Shown: positions 49,904 to 60,706 of the stretch, piece after piece
How the letters are laid out: each line of letters opens with the position of its first letter
Position numbering within the stretch: the stretch's first letter is position 1
DNA from: Anodontia alba
Lineage: Eukaryota > Mollusca > Bivalvia > Lucinida > Lucinidae
Length of the DNA: 64,000 nt
NCBI GenBank assembly: GCA_964016985.1
Contig: OZ024833.1
Span: 58,603,463 to 58,667,462 of the forward strand
Direction: 5' to 3'
The notes under the pieces: model-generated
Database searches by the model: none
Seen by the model: the letters and a program-made list of their open reading frames with translations, nothing else
What the model was told of the DNA's origin: nothing
Made by a program: the position numbers and the translations under genes

Positions 49904-50067
49904 GAGTTTATTTGGTTGTTTTGATGGATTACGGAGAAATAATTCACTAGTGTTCTAAGGCTTGCATGTAAAAAACAAGCGAGTGAAGTGAATGAGTTTT
50001 TACAAGCAAACCTTAGAACACGAGTGAATTATTTCTCCGTAATCAATCAAAACAACCAAATAAACTG
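49904..50067. mobile_element. Long inverted repeat (about 72-bp arms)
   Basis: GAGTTTATTTGGTTGTTTTG ... CACTAGTGTTCTAAGGCTTGC and its complement ending AACAACCAAATAAACTG (arms about 49904-49975 and 49994-50067), loop about 20 bp. The SINE-A entered the extreme left of this repeat. Possibly one end of an element reaching about 50545. Confidence 0.7.
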
Positions 50068-50304
50068 TTTAATACATTTTTATTTATGTTTTACCTTTGA
50101 ATTTTCACATTCACTGGTTATGATTTCCTATCAAAATAGTTCCAGTCAGTGCATGAATTTCAAGAGGCGTGGTTTAGTTTGAAAATCAGTCGCCATCTTG
50201 TTTTCACTTTAATGCAAAAATCATCCTGTGCTTGAAATACAGACACAAAAATGTCACAAAGTTGAACTGGATTATCAAGAAAATCATACTTTATATATTT
50301 GTGT

Positions 50305-50545
50305 TGCAGGTTTTTCCTTAAAAACGCCAAATGGACATAAAAATTGCAGTCTGATTTCCATGATTTTATCAAATTTTCAGCGTAAACGTCAACTATTGTT
50401 ATTGTTGTTACCAACAACTTCGGCAACTTGGCCTAGCAATTATGACGTCAAAACGTTCGAAATCAAATAATTCACTCCATGCATTATAGATTACAATTCA
50501 CCGATAAATCTCAGTTAATCACAGCTGAAAATGTAATAAAGGATG
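50305..50545. repeat. Two-copy dispersed repeat (with 39512-39755)
   Basis: TTGCAGTCTGATTTCCATGA, GCAATTATGACGTCAAAACG, AAATAATTCACTCC and CACAGCTGAAAATGTAATAAA match 39512-39755; a TTGTTGTTACCAACAAC hairpin is specific to this copy. Confidence 0.6.
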
Positions 50546-50599
50546 ATAATGAAAGGTCCTGTGAAATGAAGTGCCATACAGTCATAAGCTGAATTTTGT

Positions 50600-50670
50600 C
50601 TCTAGCAGGATTTGAACCTGGGACCTTGTGATCCAAAGTCAGAAGCGCTAACCACTCAGCCACCCTCACC
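50600..50670 (-). repeat. tRNA-like sequence (SINE head)
   Basis: Minus strand: GGTGGCTGAGTGGTTAGCGC is an A-box-like D arm and AGGTTCAAATCCTGC a B-box-like T arm. The acceptor halves do not pair (GGTGAGG versus CTAGAGA), so it is not called a tRNA gene. Confidence 0.55.
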
Positions 50671-50695
50671 CTTTTGTAACCTCAGAATAGTTTGT

Positions 50696-50879
50696 AGACT
50701 GGCTTCAGTCTCCAGTGACTAAATATTGTTTTCTTATAATCTGTTTAATAATCCACTAAATAGAACCAAAATAATATCATGACCAGCCTTTATAGTCATG
50801 ATATTTTTGGTTTTATTTTAGTTGATTATCAAACAGGATTATGAGAAAATATTTAGTCACTGGAGACTGGAGCCAGTCT
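50696..50879. mobile_element. FB-L fold-back element copy 2
   Basis: AGACTGGCTTCAGTCTCCAG / CTGGAGACTGGAGCCAGTCT arms, centre ATCATGACCAGCCTTTATAGTCATGAT. Confidence 0.8.
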
Positions 50880-51187
50880 GAATAGTTTGCTGAGGATCAT
50901 TTACTAGTAAGTCTGACAGTCATGTGGTTGGTACTTGAGAAAGAACAAGGCTTATTGCTTGACAAGAAGCCTATCTGAAATAATGTTTGCCCAACAAAGG
51001 AAACATTTAAAGTCTGCGACTTGACCTTAAGGTCATATCAGGGGAAAGGTTGTGCTTTGTACACATTTTTGGACCAGTATCTACAATATCAACTCTGGTA
51101 AATGTTCTAAAATTCTGATCACTTTGTTTCATACTTTTTTGCCTAAACTTTGCTTTTTATGCTGTTTCTTAAAAAACTTGCTTGAAT

Positions 51188-51250
51188 GGCAAACAGTGTA
51201 GACTCTGATCAGACTGCTCTGGAGCAGTCTGATATGGGTCTGCACTGTTT
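51188..51250. repeat. Isolated palindromic core
   Basis: GGCAAACAGTGTAGACTC, TGATCAGACTGCTCTGGAGCAGTCTGATA, GGGTCTGCACTGTTTG. The inner arm CAGACTGCTC differs from other families. Confidence 0.6.
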
Positions 51251-51511
51251 GTATATGCCATTTTGTCAGAAACTATGGTGTATGAAATTTTAGGTTATTT
51301 ACTGTATATACATCTAGACACTCTGGAAATATACACCTCTATTACATGCCTGGGAATCGGTCAACTTGTACGTCGTCGGAGTACTATAGAACAATAAATT
51401 GACCTGTTCCGGTAGACAAGTTTACTGTCTGTAAACAAACCCCAGAGGCGAAGGTTATTACGTTTATCATAAGTTCATGTTTTCATTTTACTTTTTGTCG
51501 AAAATCGGAAA

Positions 51512-51664
51512 ATGTCATATGCTGTGGCAATGAATGGAGATAATCCTGACACAAGGATCATAGAAAAAATAACGGAAATTCAAGTTCATGTTAAAATAAG
51601 TCAGTTTATAACACTTTTGCTTAATCCTGCATACCATTTAACCAGTGGCGTACAATTTAACTAA
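51512..51664 (+). other. Short ORF, possible first exon (weak)
   Basis: ATG TCA TAT GCT ... 50 codons (MSYAVAMNGDNPDTRI...). The preceding 200 bp are locally richer in CG (GTACGTCGTCGGAG, CCAGAGGCGAAGG) than the surrounding repeats. There is no strong splice donor inside and the last third lies in a transposon terminus starting near 51629, so a coding role is speculative. Confidence 0.15.
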
Positions 51665-52134
51665 TGGAATTTACTGTGCGACCGAGTACATTTTCTAAAA
51701 ACCAAGAAAATTCACTTGTTCTTAACATTTTAACACCCTCAATAGCTTTGGTTATTTTTTTTTTTTTTTTATTTAGGTCTTATGGCCCTTTCAAGAATAT
51801 TTTACTTATATCTAGCTGATCATTCATCAAAGGTGGACGAAAACCGGAGAACCCGGGGAAAAAACACCTGACCATCCGTAAGCAGAACTTGGCCTTCCCA
51901 CATATGACCCGAGCGAGGCTCGAACCACAGCAGTGAGAAATCTAATGGATTAAGAGGCAGCTCTCTTATGCACTAGGCTATGGCGGTCCACAGCTTTGTT
52001 TTATTTGTAACTTAATTTTCCTTATTTATCATTTAATTCCTATTTTTGAACTTTAGTACGTCATACACTTTGAAAACTCGAGCACCTCTTATATAATTTA
52101 CATTAGTTAAATTGTATGCCGTCAGCTGGTATGC
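51629..52134. mobile_element. Inverted-repeat element with nested SINE-C
   Basis: About 35-bp ends TGCATACCATTTAACCAGTG..GTACAATTTAACTAATG and the complement CATTAGTTAAATTGTATGCC..CAGCTGGTATGCA. A SINE-C sits inside. Confidence 0.65.
51753..51990 (-). mobile_element. SINE-C (tRNA-derived)
   Basis: Minus strand: head with TAGCCTAGTGCATAAGAG (A-box-like) and GTGGTTCGAGCCTCG (B box), a conserved CCCGGGTTCTCCGGTTTTCG segment downstream, and a poly-A-like tail (complement T-run 51755-51770). AGCTTTG repeats on both sides may be target duplications. Confidence 0.65.
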
Positions 52135-52379
52135 ATCAGTTTTTTAACTTGTACATGTACCTGAAAAACGAAACATCTCGTTTATGCGTAAACATATTTA
52201 AAAGGCATGCACTATCCAATGGTTTTACACCGACTTGTGTCATCTCATTAAAATGTCATGAAATGCACAACAACTGCATCCTTTGCCTCAGTGCTTATTG
52301 TTCAATACATGATTTTTGGTTGCAAAAAATGATATATCGAGATATCTATGGAGTTTTCCATTAAAACAAGTGTTATAAC

Positions 52380-52482
52380 AATCTTGAACTTTTATCTATA
52401 CATTTTTTGGATCCATCTTAGAACCGTGTTGTATCCAAAACTGTGTTATAACGAACCGTGTTATAAAGAGGTTAATGTGTAC
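52380..52482. repeat. FB-M half copy
   Basis: CTATACATTTTTTGGATCCATC ... AACGAACCGTGTTATAAAGAGG matches the right half of 28225-28441. Confidence 0.6.
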
Positions 52483-52626
52483 CAATGCTGAGAGCAGTGC
52501 AAAAGTCCTCCCTGTCCGAAAGTACAGGTGAGCTATAAAGGTGTATGAATTAAGAATCTCTTCCGAAGGAGGATTTACACCATCCGAAACACAAGTGTCA
52601 TCCCCAATGAAAATCGATCACATCAA

Positions 52627-52826
52627 CACTAGCCCTGCTGAACGCGGATATACCCTGCCTAAACTGAAAACAGTGAAGATCCAGATCGGAAGAAGCCAAC
52701 TGATCTGGATCTGCACTGTTTGCCATTAAGTATGTGAATATGTATCAAAAACCTGGATCAAGTACTCTGATTGGTTGACAAACAGAAGTGGGTGTGGCTT
52801 AATTTAGTCAGCATGGCAAGGGTTTA
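52627..52826. mobile_element. MITE-A copy, ends decayed
   Basis: CACTAGCCCTGCTGAACGCGG ... GTCAGCATGGCAAGGGTTTA; first core arm shortened (CCAGATCGGAAGAAGCCAAC). Confidence 0.65.
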
Positions 52827-52844
52827 CTGGCAACCTAATTTACC

Positions 52845-53018
52845 CTTAGTAGTGTGATAGACAGGCCTGAGTAAACAATCCAGATAAGATGCTGCAGAAC
52901 ATCACATCTGATCAAAGTCTACATTATTTGCAACTCATCCAGCAGTTTTTATATACTAAAATGAAAAATTTTAGAGCAAGTAAGTAATGTCTCAATATTT
53001 AGAGTCAATACGGTATAT
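52845..53018. mobile_element. MITE-C copy, decayed
   Basis: TTACCCTTAGTAGTGTGATAGACAGG ... TCTCAATATTTAGAGTCAATACGGTA; first core arm reduced. Confidence 0.6.
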
Positions 53019-53146
53019 TGTTGGGAACTGGCCAGAATTTCATAGTCAATCATTGGTTTTTAAAAACCGACTGATCATCGATTAATAACCGCCTTGTAGA
53101 AAATATATTCACTCTTAATTTAGCCCTCTTCCTGGTACTTATTCAC

Positions 53147-53570
53147 TGCTCCAGATCAATAAGAGGGGTTTCCAGATAATATTCTTCTTATTTCTCCATG
53201 AAAACATTGGTTGTGGGTACTCATTAGAAGCACCACCGCGAGGCACTTCTTATGTGTACCCACAATATATGATTTCATGGACAAGGAAGAAAAATATCAG
53301 TACTTTTGGGTTGACTATTTTTAAGGCTATTTTTATCATTTTTTTCACTTTTATTGACTGCAAATCTAGAATGCCCCAAATGGACATCTTTGAATTTCAT
53401 TTCACTACAACTTGCCTATAAAAATAAAACGTTAGAAAAATATGTTTCTAAAAAAACAAATTTCTGATTAGTCGACTATAAAAAGTCTTTCTGATCATCA
53501 GTCACAAGAGGCAAAAGTGACTGATGATTGATTACAATCGATCATCAGTGGCAACACTATAATGAGCCAT
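53147..53570. repeat. Two-copy composite repeat, copy 2
   Basis: FB-G (53147-53310) then TGCAAATCTAGAATGCCCCAAA, TTGCCTATAAAAATAAAACG, GATTAGTCGACTATAAA, CATCAGTCACAAGAGGC, ATCATCAGTGGCAACACTATA. Parallel to 43680-44295. Confidence 0.6.
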
Positions 53571-53811
53571 CCCAACAGGATCTACATGGTTTGCCATTCT
53601 GTTTTGATTTTTGACTGAGATCCCTATTAGGAACAATGATTTTGACAAGATTCAAAGATGGAAAAGTCCACTACAGAAACTCAGGGATGGAAGGGTCAAT
53701 TAAGGCCAATGAACCAAGATATTGAGAAATTCCGATCATGACATATCATTAGCCAAACAGCTATTTTAATCACTGTAATGTTTTAAACTTCCAGATGTTA
53801 ATAACAATAAA

Positions 53812-56020
53812 CAAGAGGACCATGATGGTCCTATATCGCTCACCTGAGCAAACAGCTTTGCAAACTTACTGTTGAAATTTCAGCCAAGTTCATTGCTCTA
53901 AGATTTTTGTATAAATTTTATAGCCCTACTCCCGAGCGGCCATGTTTTTTTTCATGCATCATGATTGCTGGAACTGAATCTTGAAATAAGGTCACCAAAG
54001 GAACAATTCTGCCAAGTTATATTGAAATTGGTCCAGTGGTTTCTGACAAAAAGATTTTTGAAGTGTTTTATATAGCTATATAGGGAAAATAAGCCCCACC
54101 CCCTAACGGCCATGTTTTTTGACAAATCATGACAGCTTGAACAAACTTGGTAGAGGGCCACCAAAGGAACATTCCTGCCAAGTTATATTGCAATGTTGTA
54201 TTGAAATCGGTCCAGTGGTTTCTGACAAGAAGATTTTTGAAATTTTCTATATAGATAAACAGGGAAAATAAGCCCCGCCCCCTGGCGGCCATGTTTTTTG
54301 GTGAATCCAAATGGCTTGAACAATCTCGGTAGAGGATCACCAAAGGAACAGTTTTGCCAAGTTATATAGAAATCGGTCCAGTAGTTTCTGGCAAGAAGAT
54401 TTTTAAAGTTTTCTATATAGATATATAGGGAAAATAAGCCACCCTCACCCCTCCCGCCACCCCCTGGCGGCCATGTTTTTTGTGACAAATCTAAATGGCT
54501 TGAACAATCTTGGTAGAGGATCACCGGAGGAACATTTCTGCAAAATTATATTGAAATCGGTCTAGTGGTTTCTGACAAGAAGATTTTTGAAATTTTCTAT
54601 ATAGATATATATAGGGAAAATAAGCCCCGCCCCCTGGCGGCCATGTTTTTTGACGAATCCAAATGGCTTGAACAATCTTGGTAGACCATCACCAAAGGAA
54701 CATTTCTGCAAAATTATATTGAAATCGGTCAAGTGGTTTCTGACAAGAAGGTTTTTAAAGTTTTCTATATAGATATATAGGGAAAATAAGCCCCTCCCCC
54801 ACTGGCGGCCATGTTTTTTGAATCCAAATGGCTTGAACAATCTTGGTAGAGGATCACCAAAGGAACATTTCTGCAAAATTATATTGAAATCGGTCCAGTG
54901 GTTTCTGACAAGAAGATTTTTAAAGTTTTCTATAGAGATATATAAAGAAAATAAGCCCCGCCCCCTGTCCGCCATGTTTTTTGGTGAATCCAAATGGCTT
55001 TAACAATCTTGGTAGAGGATCACCAAAGGAATATTAATGCAAAATTATATTGAAATCTGTCCAGTGGTTTCTGACAAGAAGATTTTTAAAGTTTTCTATA
55101 TAGATATATAGGGAAAATAAGCCCCACCCCCCTGGCGTCATGTTTTTTGACAAATCCAAATGACTTGAACAATCTTGGTAGAAGATCATCAAAGAAACAT
55201 TTCTGCAAAATTATATTGAAATCGGTCCAGTGGTTTCTGACAAGAAGATTTTTAAAATTTTCTATACAGATATATAGGGAAAATAAGCTTCCCCCTACCC
55301 CCCACCCCCACCCCCCACCCCAACCCCCTGGCGGCCATGTTTTTTGACAAATCCAAATGGCTTGAACAATCTTCGTAGAGGATCACCAAAGGAACATTTC
55401 TGCAAAATTATATTGAAATCGGTCCAGTGGTTTCTTTAAATTTTCTATGTAGATATACAGGGAAAATAAGCCCTGCCCCCTGGCCGCCATGTTTTTTGAC
55501 GAATCCAAATGGCTTGAACAATCTTGGTAGAGAATCACAAAAGGAACACTTCTGCAAAATTATATTGAAATCGGTCCAGTGGTTTCTGACAAGAAGATTT
55601 TAAAAATTTTCTATATAGATATATAGGGAAAATAAGCCCCGCCCCCTGGCGACCATGTTTTTTGACGAATCCAAATGGCTTGAACAATTTTGGTAGAGGA
55701 TCACCAAAGGAACATTTCTGCAAAATTATATTGAAATCGATCCAGCAGTTTCTGACATTAAGATTTTTAAAATTTTTAGTTAAAAAATTTATTTTTAGCG
55801 CCTGTGACCTAGATATGCAAGGACCGGAACCATTTGAACAAGTTTGAAAGAGGACCAACCAAGGGTCATTCCTGTGAAGTTTGCTCAAAATCCCATCAGT
55901 GGTTTAGGAGGAGATGTTGTTTAAAGATTGTGGACGGACGGCGACGACGACGACAACGACGATGACGATGGTGAGTGATCACAATACCTCACCTTGAGCC
56001 TTCGGCTCAGGTGAGCTAAA
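53812..56020. mobile_element. Pearl-like / Helitron-like element with 11-unit array
   Basis: Starts GAGGACCATGATGGTCCTATATCGC-TCACCTGAGC and ends GACGGACGGCGACGACGACG ... hairpin CACCTTGAGCC-TTC-GGCTCAGGTG followed by AGCTAA. A terminal hairpin followed by CTRR-like CTAA fits a Helitron 3' end. The start contains TCACCTGAGC, nearly matching the terminal CTCAGGTGA stem in inverted form. Non-coding; minus-strand ORFs are repeats of the array. Confidence 0.7.
53985..55790. repeat. Tandem array, about 165-185-bp unit, about 11 copies
   Basis: Each unit has CACCAAAGGAACA, TTATATTGAAATCGGTCCAG, TGGTTTCTGACAAGAAGATT, TATAGGGAAAATAAGCC and CCCTGGCGGCCATGTTTTTT. CCAAAGGAACA-type marks fall near 53995, 54161, 54341, 54525, 54692, 54860, 55024, 55190, 55388, 55549 and 55708. 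Unit length varies in the C-rich segment (longest near 55290-55330). Confidence 0.85.
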
Positions 56021-56309
56021 AACAAAAGGAAACTGACTCACTGGCATTATGAATAACAACAAGAAACAGACAGCAAACAGTTAAGTATTTTTCTAGAGCT
56101 TTCAATGACTTCATATTTGATTAATATCATAATTTGAAGTGCACATCACTTAAATTGTTATCACCGACAATTAATTCAAGTATGCATCCAATATGAGTGA
56201 AGGCACTTTGTACTTTTATTTTACAAATTGGGGAACTATATCAGGTTGTTGTCCCCTTTTCCAGAGGCCAAATGAGTATTTAACCCAACAAAACATTTCA
56301 TTTTGTTGA

Positions 56310-56420
56310 TGCACAGCTCTAGATAAGAAAGGGATCCAGATCAGCATATTTTTTCTTATTTCTCCATGACAACATATGTTGTGGGTACTCAACAGAAGCA
56401 TGTACCTCACTGTAAGTTCT
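56310..56420. repeat. FB-G left half
   Basis: CAGCTCTAGATAAGAAAGGG, TTTTTTCTTATTTCTCCATG, ACATATGTTGTGGGTACTCA; the right arm is absent. Confidence 0.55.
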
Positions 56421-56464
56421 GGCTGATTTTGGACTATGCTGGTCGCATATGTCATAAAGCATAA

Positions 56465-56529
56465 CTTAACCCTAGTCCTGCTGAACCCGGATATGTCCTG
56501 CCTTTGCAAACAGTGTAGATCCAGATCAG
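56465..56529. mobile_element. MITE-A left half, cut by SINE-A
   Basis: TTAACCCTAGTCCTGCTGAA to GATCCAGATCAG, where the SINE-A begins. The right half of the MITE is not found downstream. Confidence 0.65.
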
Positions 56530-56826
56530 TGGCTCAGTTGGCTACGCGTCCGACTGGAGACCAGGTCACGGGTTCGACCCCCGCCAAGGGCGGCAACACT
56601 TTCGTGGAGATTGATCATGAAATATTTTCTCTACGGTCATTCTCTTCCTTCCGCTGATTCAAGAAGGGCAGTTGTCAGTTTCTGGCGAAAGAATGGCACA
56701 ACACTGGTTAACCGCTTAGAAGACAAAGCCTGCCCGTAAACATGTGGTTAGGTAAACGGACCGCTCTCGACATGACCCCATTGGGTTGACTGGGTTGACT
56801 GGGTCGTAAAACCTCAACACAAACAA
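56529..56826 (+). mobile_element. SINE-A, slightly 5'-truncated
   Basis: Begins within the head at TGGCTCAGTTGGC (A box), B box GGGTTCGACCCCC, ends CCTCAACACAAACAA. GGGTTGACTG is duplicated near 56781-56802. Confidence 0.8.
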
Positions 56827-56970
56827 TCTCTGCATACTTGTGTCAGACGATAATGGTGGTGTCATTTCTCATCCCATCTCTGCCACCAAACTGTAGCATT
56901 TGCTGGGTTGTTCACAAAGGCAATACTGCTACCAACTAGAAAAGGTGTCCATAGGACAGGGATGCCCCTC

Positions 56971-58664
56971 CAGCTAACAAAATTGCGTTTTTTAAACGTT
57001 TTGAAAACGTTACTGAAAACGTACAATAACGTTATTATAAGACGTTTAAATAATGTTAAAATGGCAAATTTTTTTTACGTCATAATAACGTTTTTTGGGA
57101 ATGTTATAAAAACGTCCTGATAACGTTTTGATAACGTTATTTTCAAGTATGCTTGAAATGTTCTAACAACGATTTTGTAAGACGTTTATATAACGTTAAA
57201 ATGGCAATGATTGATTGTGTTGGGGTTTAACGACACACCAACCCTTGTGGGTCATTTTGTGTCATCTCCCAGAGAAAGGGAGAAAAGAGAGAGAAGAGAT
57301 AGTAGAGAAGATTTTAGAGAGGGACAGGGAAGAAAGAAGAACAGGAATGAAAGTAAAGAAACAGAAGAAATAAAAACATTCCCCCCCTACCCCAACCTGC
57401 CACAAGGATAGCAAGCCTTGCCCAACTGTAAGCCAAGATCAGAATGTCTCGCACCTCTCAATGAAACCCATACATATGCACTGATGTGTTACGCACCGTA
57501 CATATCATGATATGCCATGTGCTGCTTCAAACCTCATATGAGATCTGAGTTCAATGACAAATTTTACACGTCTTTTTTTTTGTTGTTGTTGTTTTTTTAA
57601 AATTGACAACCACGTAATTATGACATGTGCCAATGCTACAGGCTCAAATAATATTACACAAATTAACTCCACTTATAAAATGTAGTTGACAATAAATAAA
57701 TAAATAAATATATAACTTGAATGTAAGACGAGATGAACTTCTAACATTATAATCTGTAACAAATTAGAGTTTAGAGAAAGAAAACACACAAAAACTGATT
57801 ACAATAGCATGAAGAGCAGCTCGCCACAATATTAATTACCAGCACATGCAGTAAGCTCAAATTACACGTTGTATAAGAACGTAACAAAAATATAATAAAA
57901 AAGATGGTTATCTATTCATCTACAAAAATAATTGTTATTTACCTGAACTGACTGGCGGTCGGCTTGAGAAACAATAATCAGGCGCTAATTAAATTATGGC
58001 GACAACACTTTATATGTGGAGGTGTAGTTTTGTATTCAAGATCTGTTCTTAGTCGTCGTAACCGATGCACAGAAAATGCATTACAAGTTCAAATGTATAA
58101 ATACAATATTTTTTTATTATTGAAAGTAGCTATGTCAAGGAAAGTTTACATGTCATTTTGATAATGTGAGTGTGGTTTAAAAACGGCGTGGCTATAAAAA
58201 CGTGCTAAGAACGTTTTTATCACGTTGATACTCACATGTCACTCGCTCTGGTTGCGTTGCGTTAATAGGTAATCAACGTTCCTTTTTATTTAAGGCTTGA
58301 ATTTATACGTCAAGCTCCAATAAACAATAAAAATATATGACACAACTGGGACATTATTCAAACGTTACACATTACATGACAACATTTAAAAGAATGTAAG
58401 AATGTTTCTAAAACATTTTGTAAGCGTTGTGAAAATTTACGTTATTCGGAAACCTTTTCATAACTTCTATATAAACGATGAACAGAGCTCGGGAATGGAC
58501 TCAAGTGTTTTGTAGGAAGAACAATTTTCTATCTGCACCCACGTACATTAAAAGCGGGTCTGTTTTTAAAGATAACGTTAGCAAAACGTTCGTAAAATGT
58601 TAGGATCCAACGTAACCAATTTAGAACATTTGGCAAATGTTACAATAACGTTACGTGTTAGCTG
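56971..58664. mobile_element. AACGTT-rich inverted-repeat element (1.7 kb)
   Basis: Ends CAGCTAACA / TGTTAGCTG. Both subterminal zones are dense in AACGTT and ATAACGTT motifs (at least ten in 56990-57200, several in 58200-58655). The left zone has TAAGACGTTTAAATAATGTTAAAATGGCAA, which recurs at 57178-57207. A SINE-B (57211-57458) is nested. The middle has no transposase-like ORF. Superfamily not assigned. Confidence 0.65.
57211..57458 (-). mobile_element. SINE-B copy 2
   Basis: TTGATTGTGTTGGGGTTTAACG ... AGAGAGGGACAGGGAAGAAA ... GCCTTGCCCAACTGTAAGCC, aligned with 4792-5082. A short CAATGA repeat on both sides may be the target duplication. Confidence 0.7.
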
Positions 58665-58665
58665 G

Positions 58666-59801
58666 GCCCGCCAAAATGCCATTCAGAAGAAGGTTACATA
58701 TGTAATTGTGACAGGTACAGCATGAAGTTATTATTAAGGTTGATATGGCCCACACACAGTTAACTATATGGAACTTAGTCAAGGGCAGATAATTTATAAA
58801 CCAAATAAGCAACAGTTGTCTTCCATGTTCATTACACATCACCTCAATGTCATGCATGCATCTGTAAATTTTCATAAATATATTCCGTATGGTTTAGGAG
58901 TTATAGCCCACACACAGTTTACTATATGGAACTAAGTCAAGGGCAGATAATTCAGAAACCAAACAAGCAAGAGTTGTCTTCCTTTTTCACGACACATAGT
59001 CTCAATGTCATGCATGCACCTGTAAAGTTTCATAAATATATTCCATATGGTTAAGGAGTTATGGCCCGGACACTGTTTACTGTATGGAACTAAGTCAAGA
59101 GCAGATAATTCAAAGACCAAACAAGCAAGAGTTGTCTTCCTTGTTCATGACACATCATCTCAATGTCATGCTTTGTTTGTGTTGAGGTTTTACGGCCCAG
59201 TCAACTCAATGGGGTCATGTCGAGCGTGGTCAGTTTACCTAACCACACATTTACTGGGCAGGTTTAGTCCTCTAAGCGGTTAACCAGTATTGTGCACATC
59301 CTTTCGCCAGAAACTGACAATTGCCCTTCTTGAATCAGCGGAAGGGAGAGAATGACCATAGAAAATATTTCATGATCAATCTCTATGAAAGAATGTTGCC
59401 GACCTCAGTGGGGGTTGAACCCGCCACCTCCTGGTCTCCAGTCAGACGGCGCATCCAACTGAGCCACCGAGGCCGGCTCAATGTCATGCATGCACCTGTA
59501 AAGTTTCATAAATATATTCCATACGGTTCAGGAGTTATGGCCCAGACACGGTTTACTATATGGAACTTAGTCAAGAGTAGCTAATTCAAAAACCAAACAA
59601 GCAAGAGTTGTCTTCTTTGTTCATGACACATCATCTCAATGTCATGCATGCCCCTGTAAAGTTTCATAAATATATTCCATACGGTTTAGGAGTTATGGCC
59701 CTGACACGAAGTGGGACGGACGTACATACGGATTTACGTACGGGACGGACAGGGTTAACACTTATTGCCCTTCCGCTATTCTTCGAATAGGCGGGGGCAT
59801 A
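58666..59801. mobile_element. Pearl-like element with array and nested SINE-A
   Basis: Array of about 150-bp units (TCATAAATATATTCCATAYGG, AGGAGTTATGGCCC, ACTATATGGAACTTAGTCAAG, CAAGAGTTGTCTTC, CATCTCAATGTCATGCATGC), about five copies, then GGGACGGACGTACATACGG and a terminal hairpin GCCCTTCCGCTATTC-TTCG-AATAGGCGGGGGC (59769-59800). No coding potential. Confidence 0.7.
59172..59476 (-). mobile_element. SINE-A copy inside the pearl-like array
   Basis: Perfect 13-bp duplication CTCAATGTCATGC (59159-59171, 59477-59489). Complete SINE, B-box complement GGGGGTTGAACCCGCC, head end CGAGGCCGG. Confidence 0.88.
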
Positions 59802-60411
59802 AAAATGGACTTGCAAACCTGCAAACTAAAAAATGGACTTGTCATGATTTGTCCTGTTTGTTGTTTAGTAGAATCTGTTTAGTACTGTGATCCCCTTGCT
59901 GGTGAAGAGGGATCTTTCCCTTTTTTAACTTGTAGCTTGTGTACTGTCTGTCTTGTTTTGTTTGCTCTTCCTCTTGGTGTCAAAGGTAGGCTATGTTCGG
60001 TGATTGTGGCTCTTCCTGGACATCTTCTGGACTATTGTTCAAACTAATTTACTGATTTAAGTATGGCAGGAGTTAAGGTGTCCCAATATTTAAAGTAAAT
60101 ACAATATTGTACATGTATTTCATTATACATACTAGTATCAGAATTACAGGAGCAGCTCTCAGTTTTTTGATGGATTGATCTCTTGACAGACAAGGATGAT
60201 AACATATTACTGCATGATCAAACACTGAAACATTTTTGTCTGGGTCATGATCATTCAAAGATCCATTGACCTTTCTGTTCCTTCAATGATGTCATGATTG
60301 ATAGATGAAGCAGATTCTCTTTTCCTCAGCAGCCAAAATAATAGCATATATACCCTACATACTGTGACTTTTTTACATCTTGCCATATTTGTCCAAAAAT
60401 TTAATTTGATT
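59802..60411. other. Mostly unassigned stretch
   Basis: 60060-60107 (GTATGGCAGGAGTTAAGGTGTCCCAATATTTAAAGTAAATAC) is a MITE-C right-end remnant. The rest is unrecognised. Confidence 0.45.
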
Positions 60412-60706
60412 TGGAGTTTTATGACCCAGTCAATACTGTTAAGCCAGTCAGTCTACATACATACTCACACTTTTCCTTGTCAGGCTTTGTCCTCAAAGCT
60501 TTTAACCGGTACATTGTGCTCAAACATTCACCAGTAAATGACAACTGTTACTGCCCTTCTCGAATCAGCAGAGGGGAAGAATGATCATAGAAATGATTTC
60601 ATCAGCATCAGATCAATCTCCACAAAGTTATGTGATTGAGCTGGGATTCGAACTTATGACCCCAGGATCTGCAGTCTGATATTCTACCAATTAAGCTATG
60701 GAGTAA
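60412..60706 (-). mobile_element. Old SINE-A relative with a different tRNA head
   Basis: The body is recognisable (GAGTTTTATGACCCAGTCAA, CAGTAAATGACAACTG, GAATCAGCAGAGGGG). The minus-strand head TCCATAGCTTAATTGGTAGAATATCAGAC-TGCAGA ... AGTTCGAATCCC has good A and B boxes and an anticodon-loop-like GCA. It differs from the 49598 head, so this is another subfamily. Confidence 0.65.

Noticed and set aside
50600..50670. Possible tRNA gene on the minus strand
   Set aside because: A and B boxes are present but the acceptor halves are not complementary; treated as a SINE head.
51512..51664. Complete small protein gene
   Set aside because: The distal third overlaps the inverted terminal repeat of a transposon; listed only as a weak exon candidate.
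53952..55888. Series of minus-strand ORFs of 70-143 aa with repeated ENFKNLLVRNHWTDF-like peptides
   Set aside because: They are translations of the tandem array unit in 53985-55790; frames change between units and there is no start, domain or signal consistent with a gene.
60640..60706. Possible tRNA-Cys-like gene
   Set aside because: Anticodon stem and acceptor stem are imperfect and a SINE-A-like body follows.
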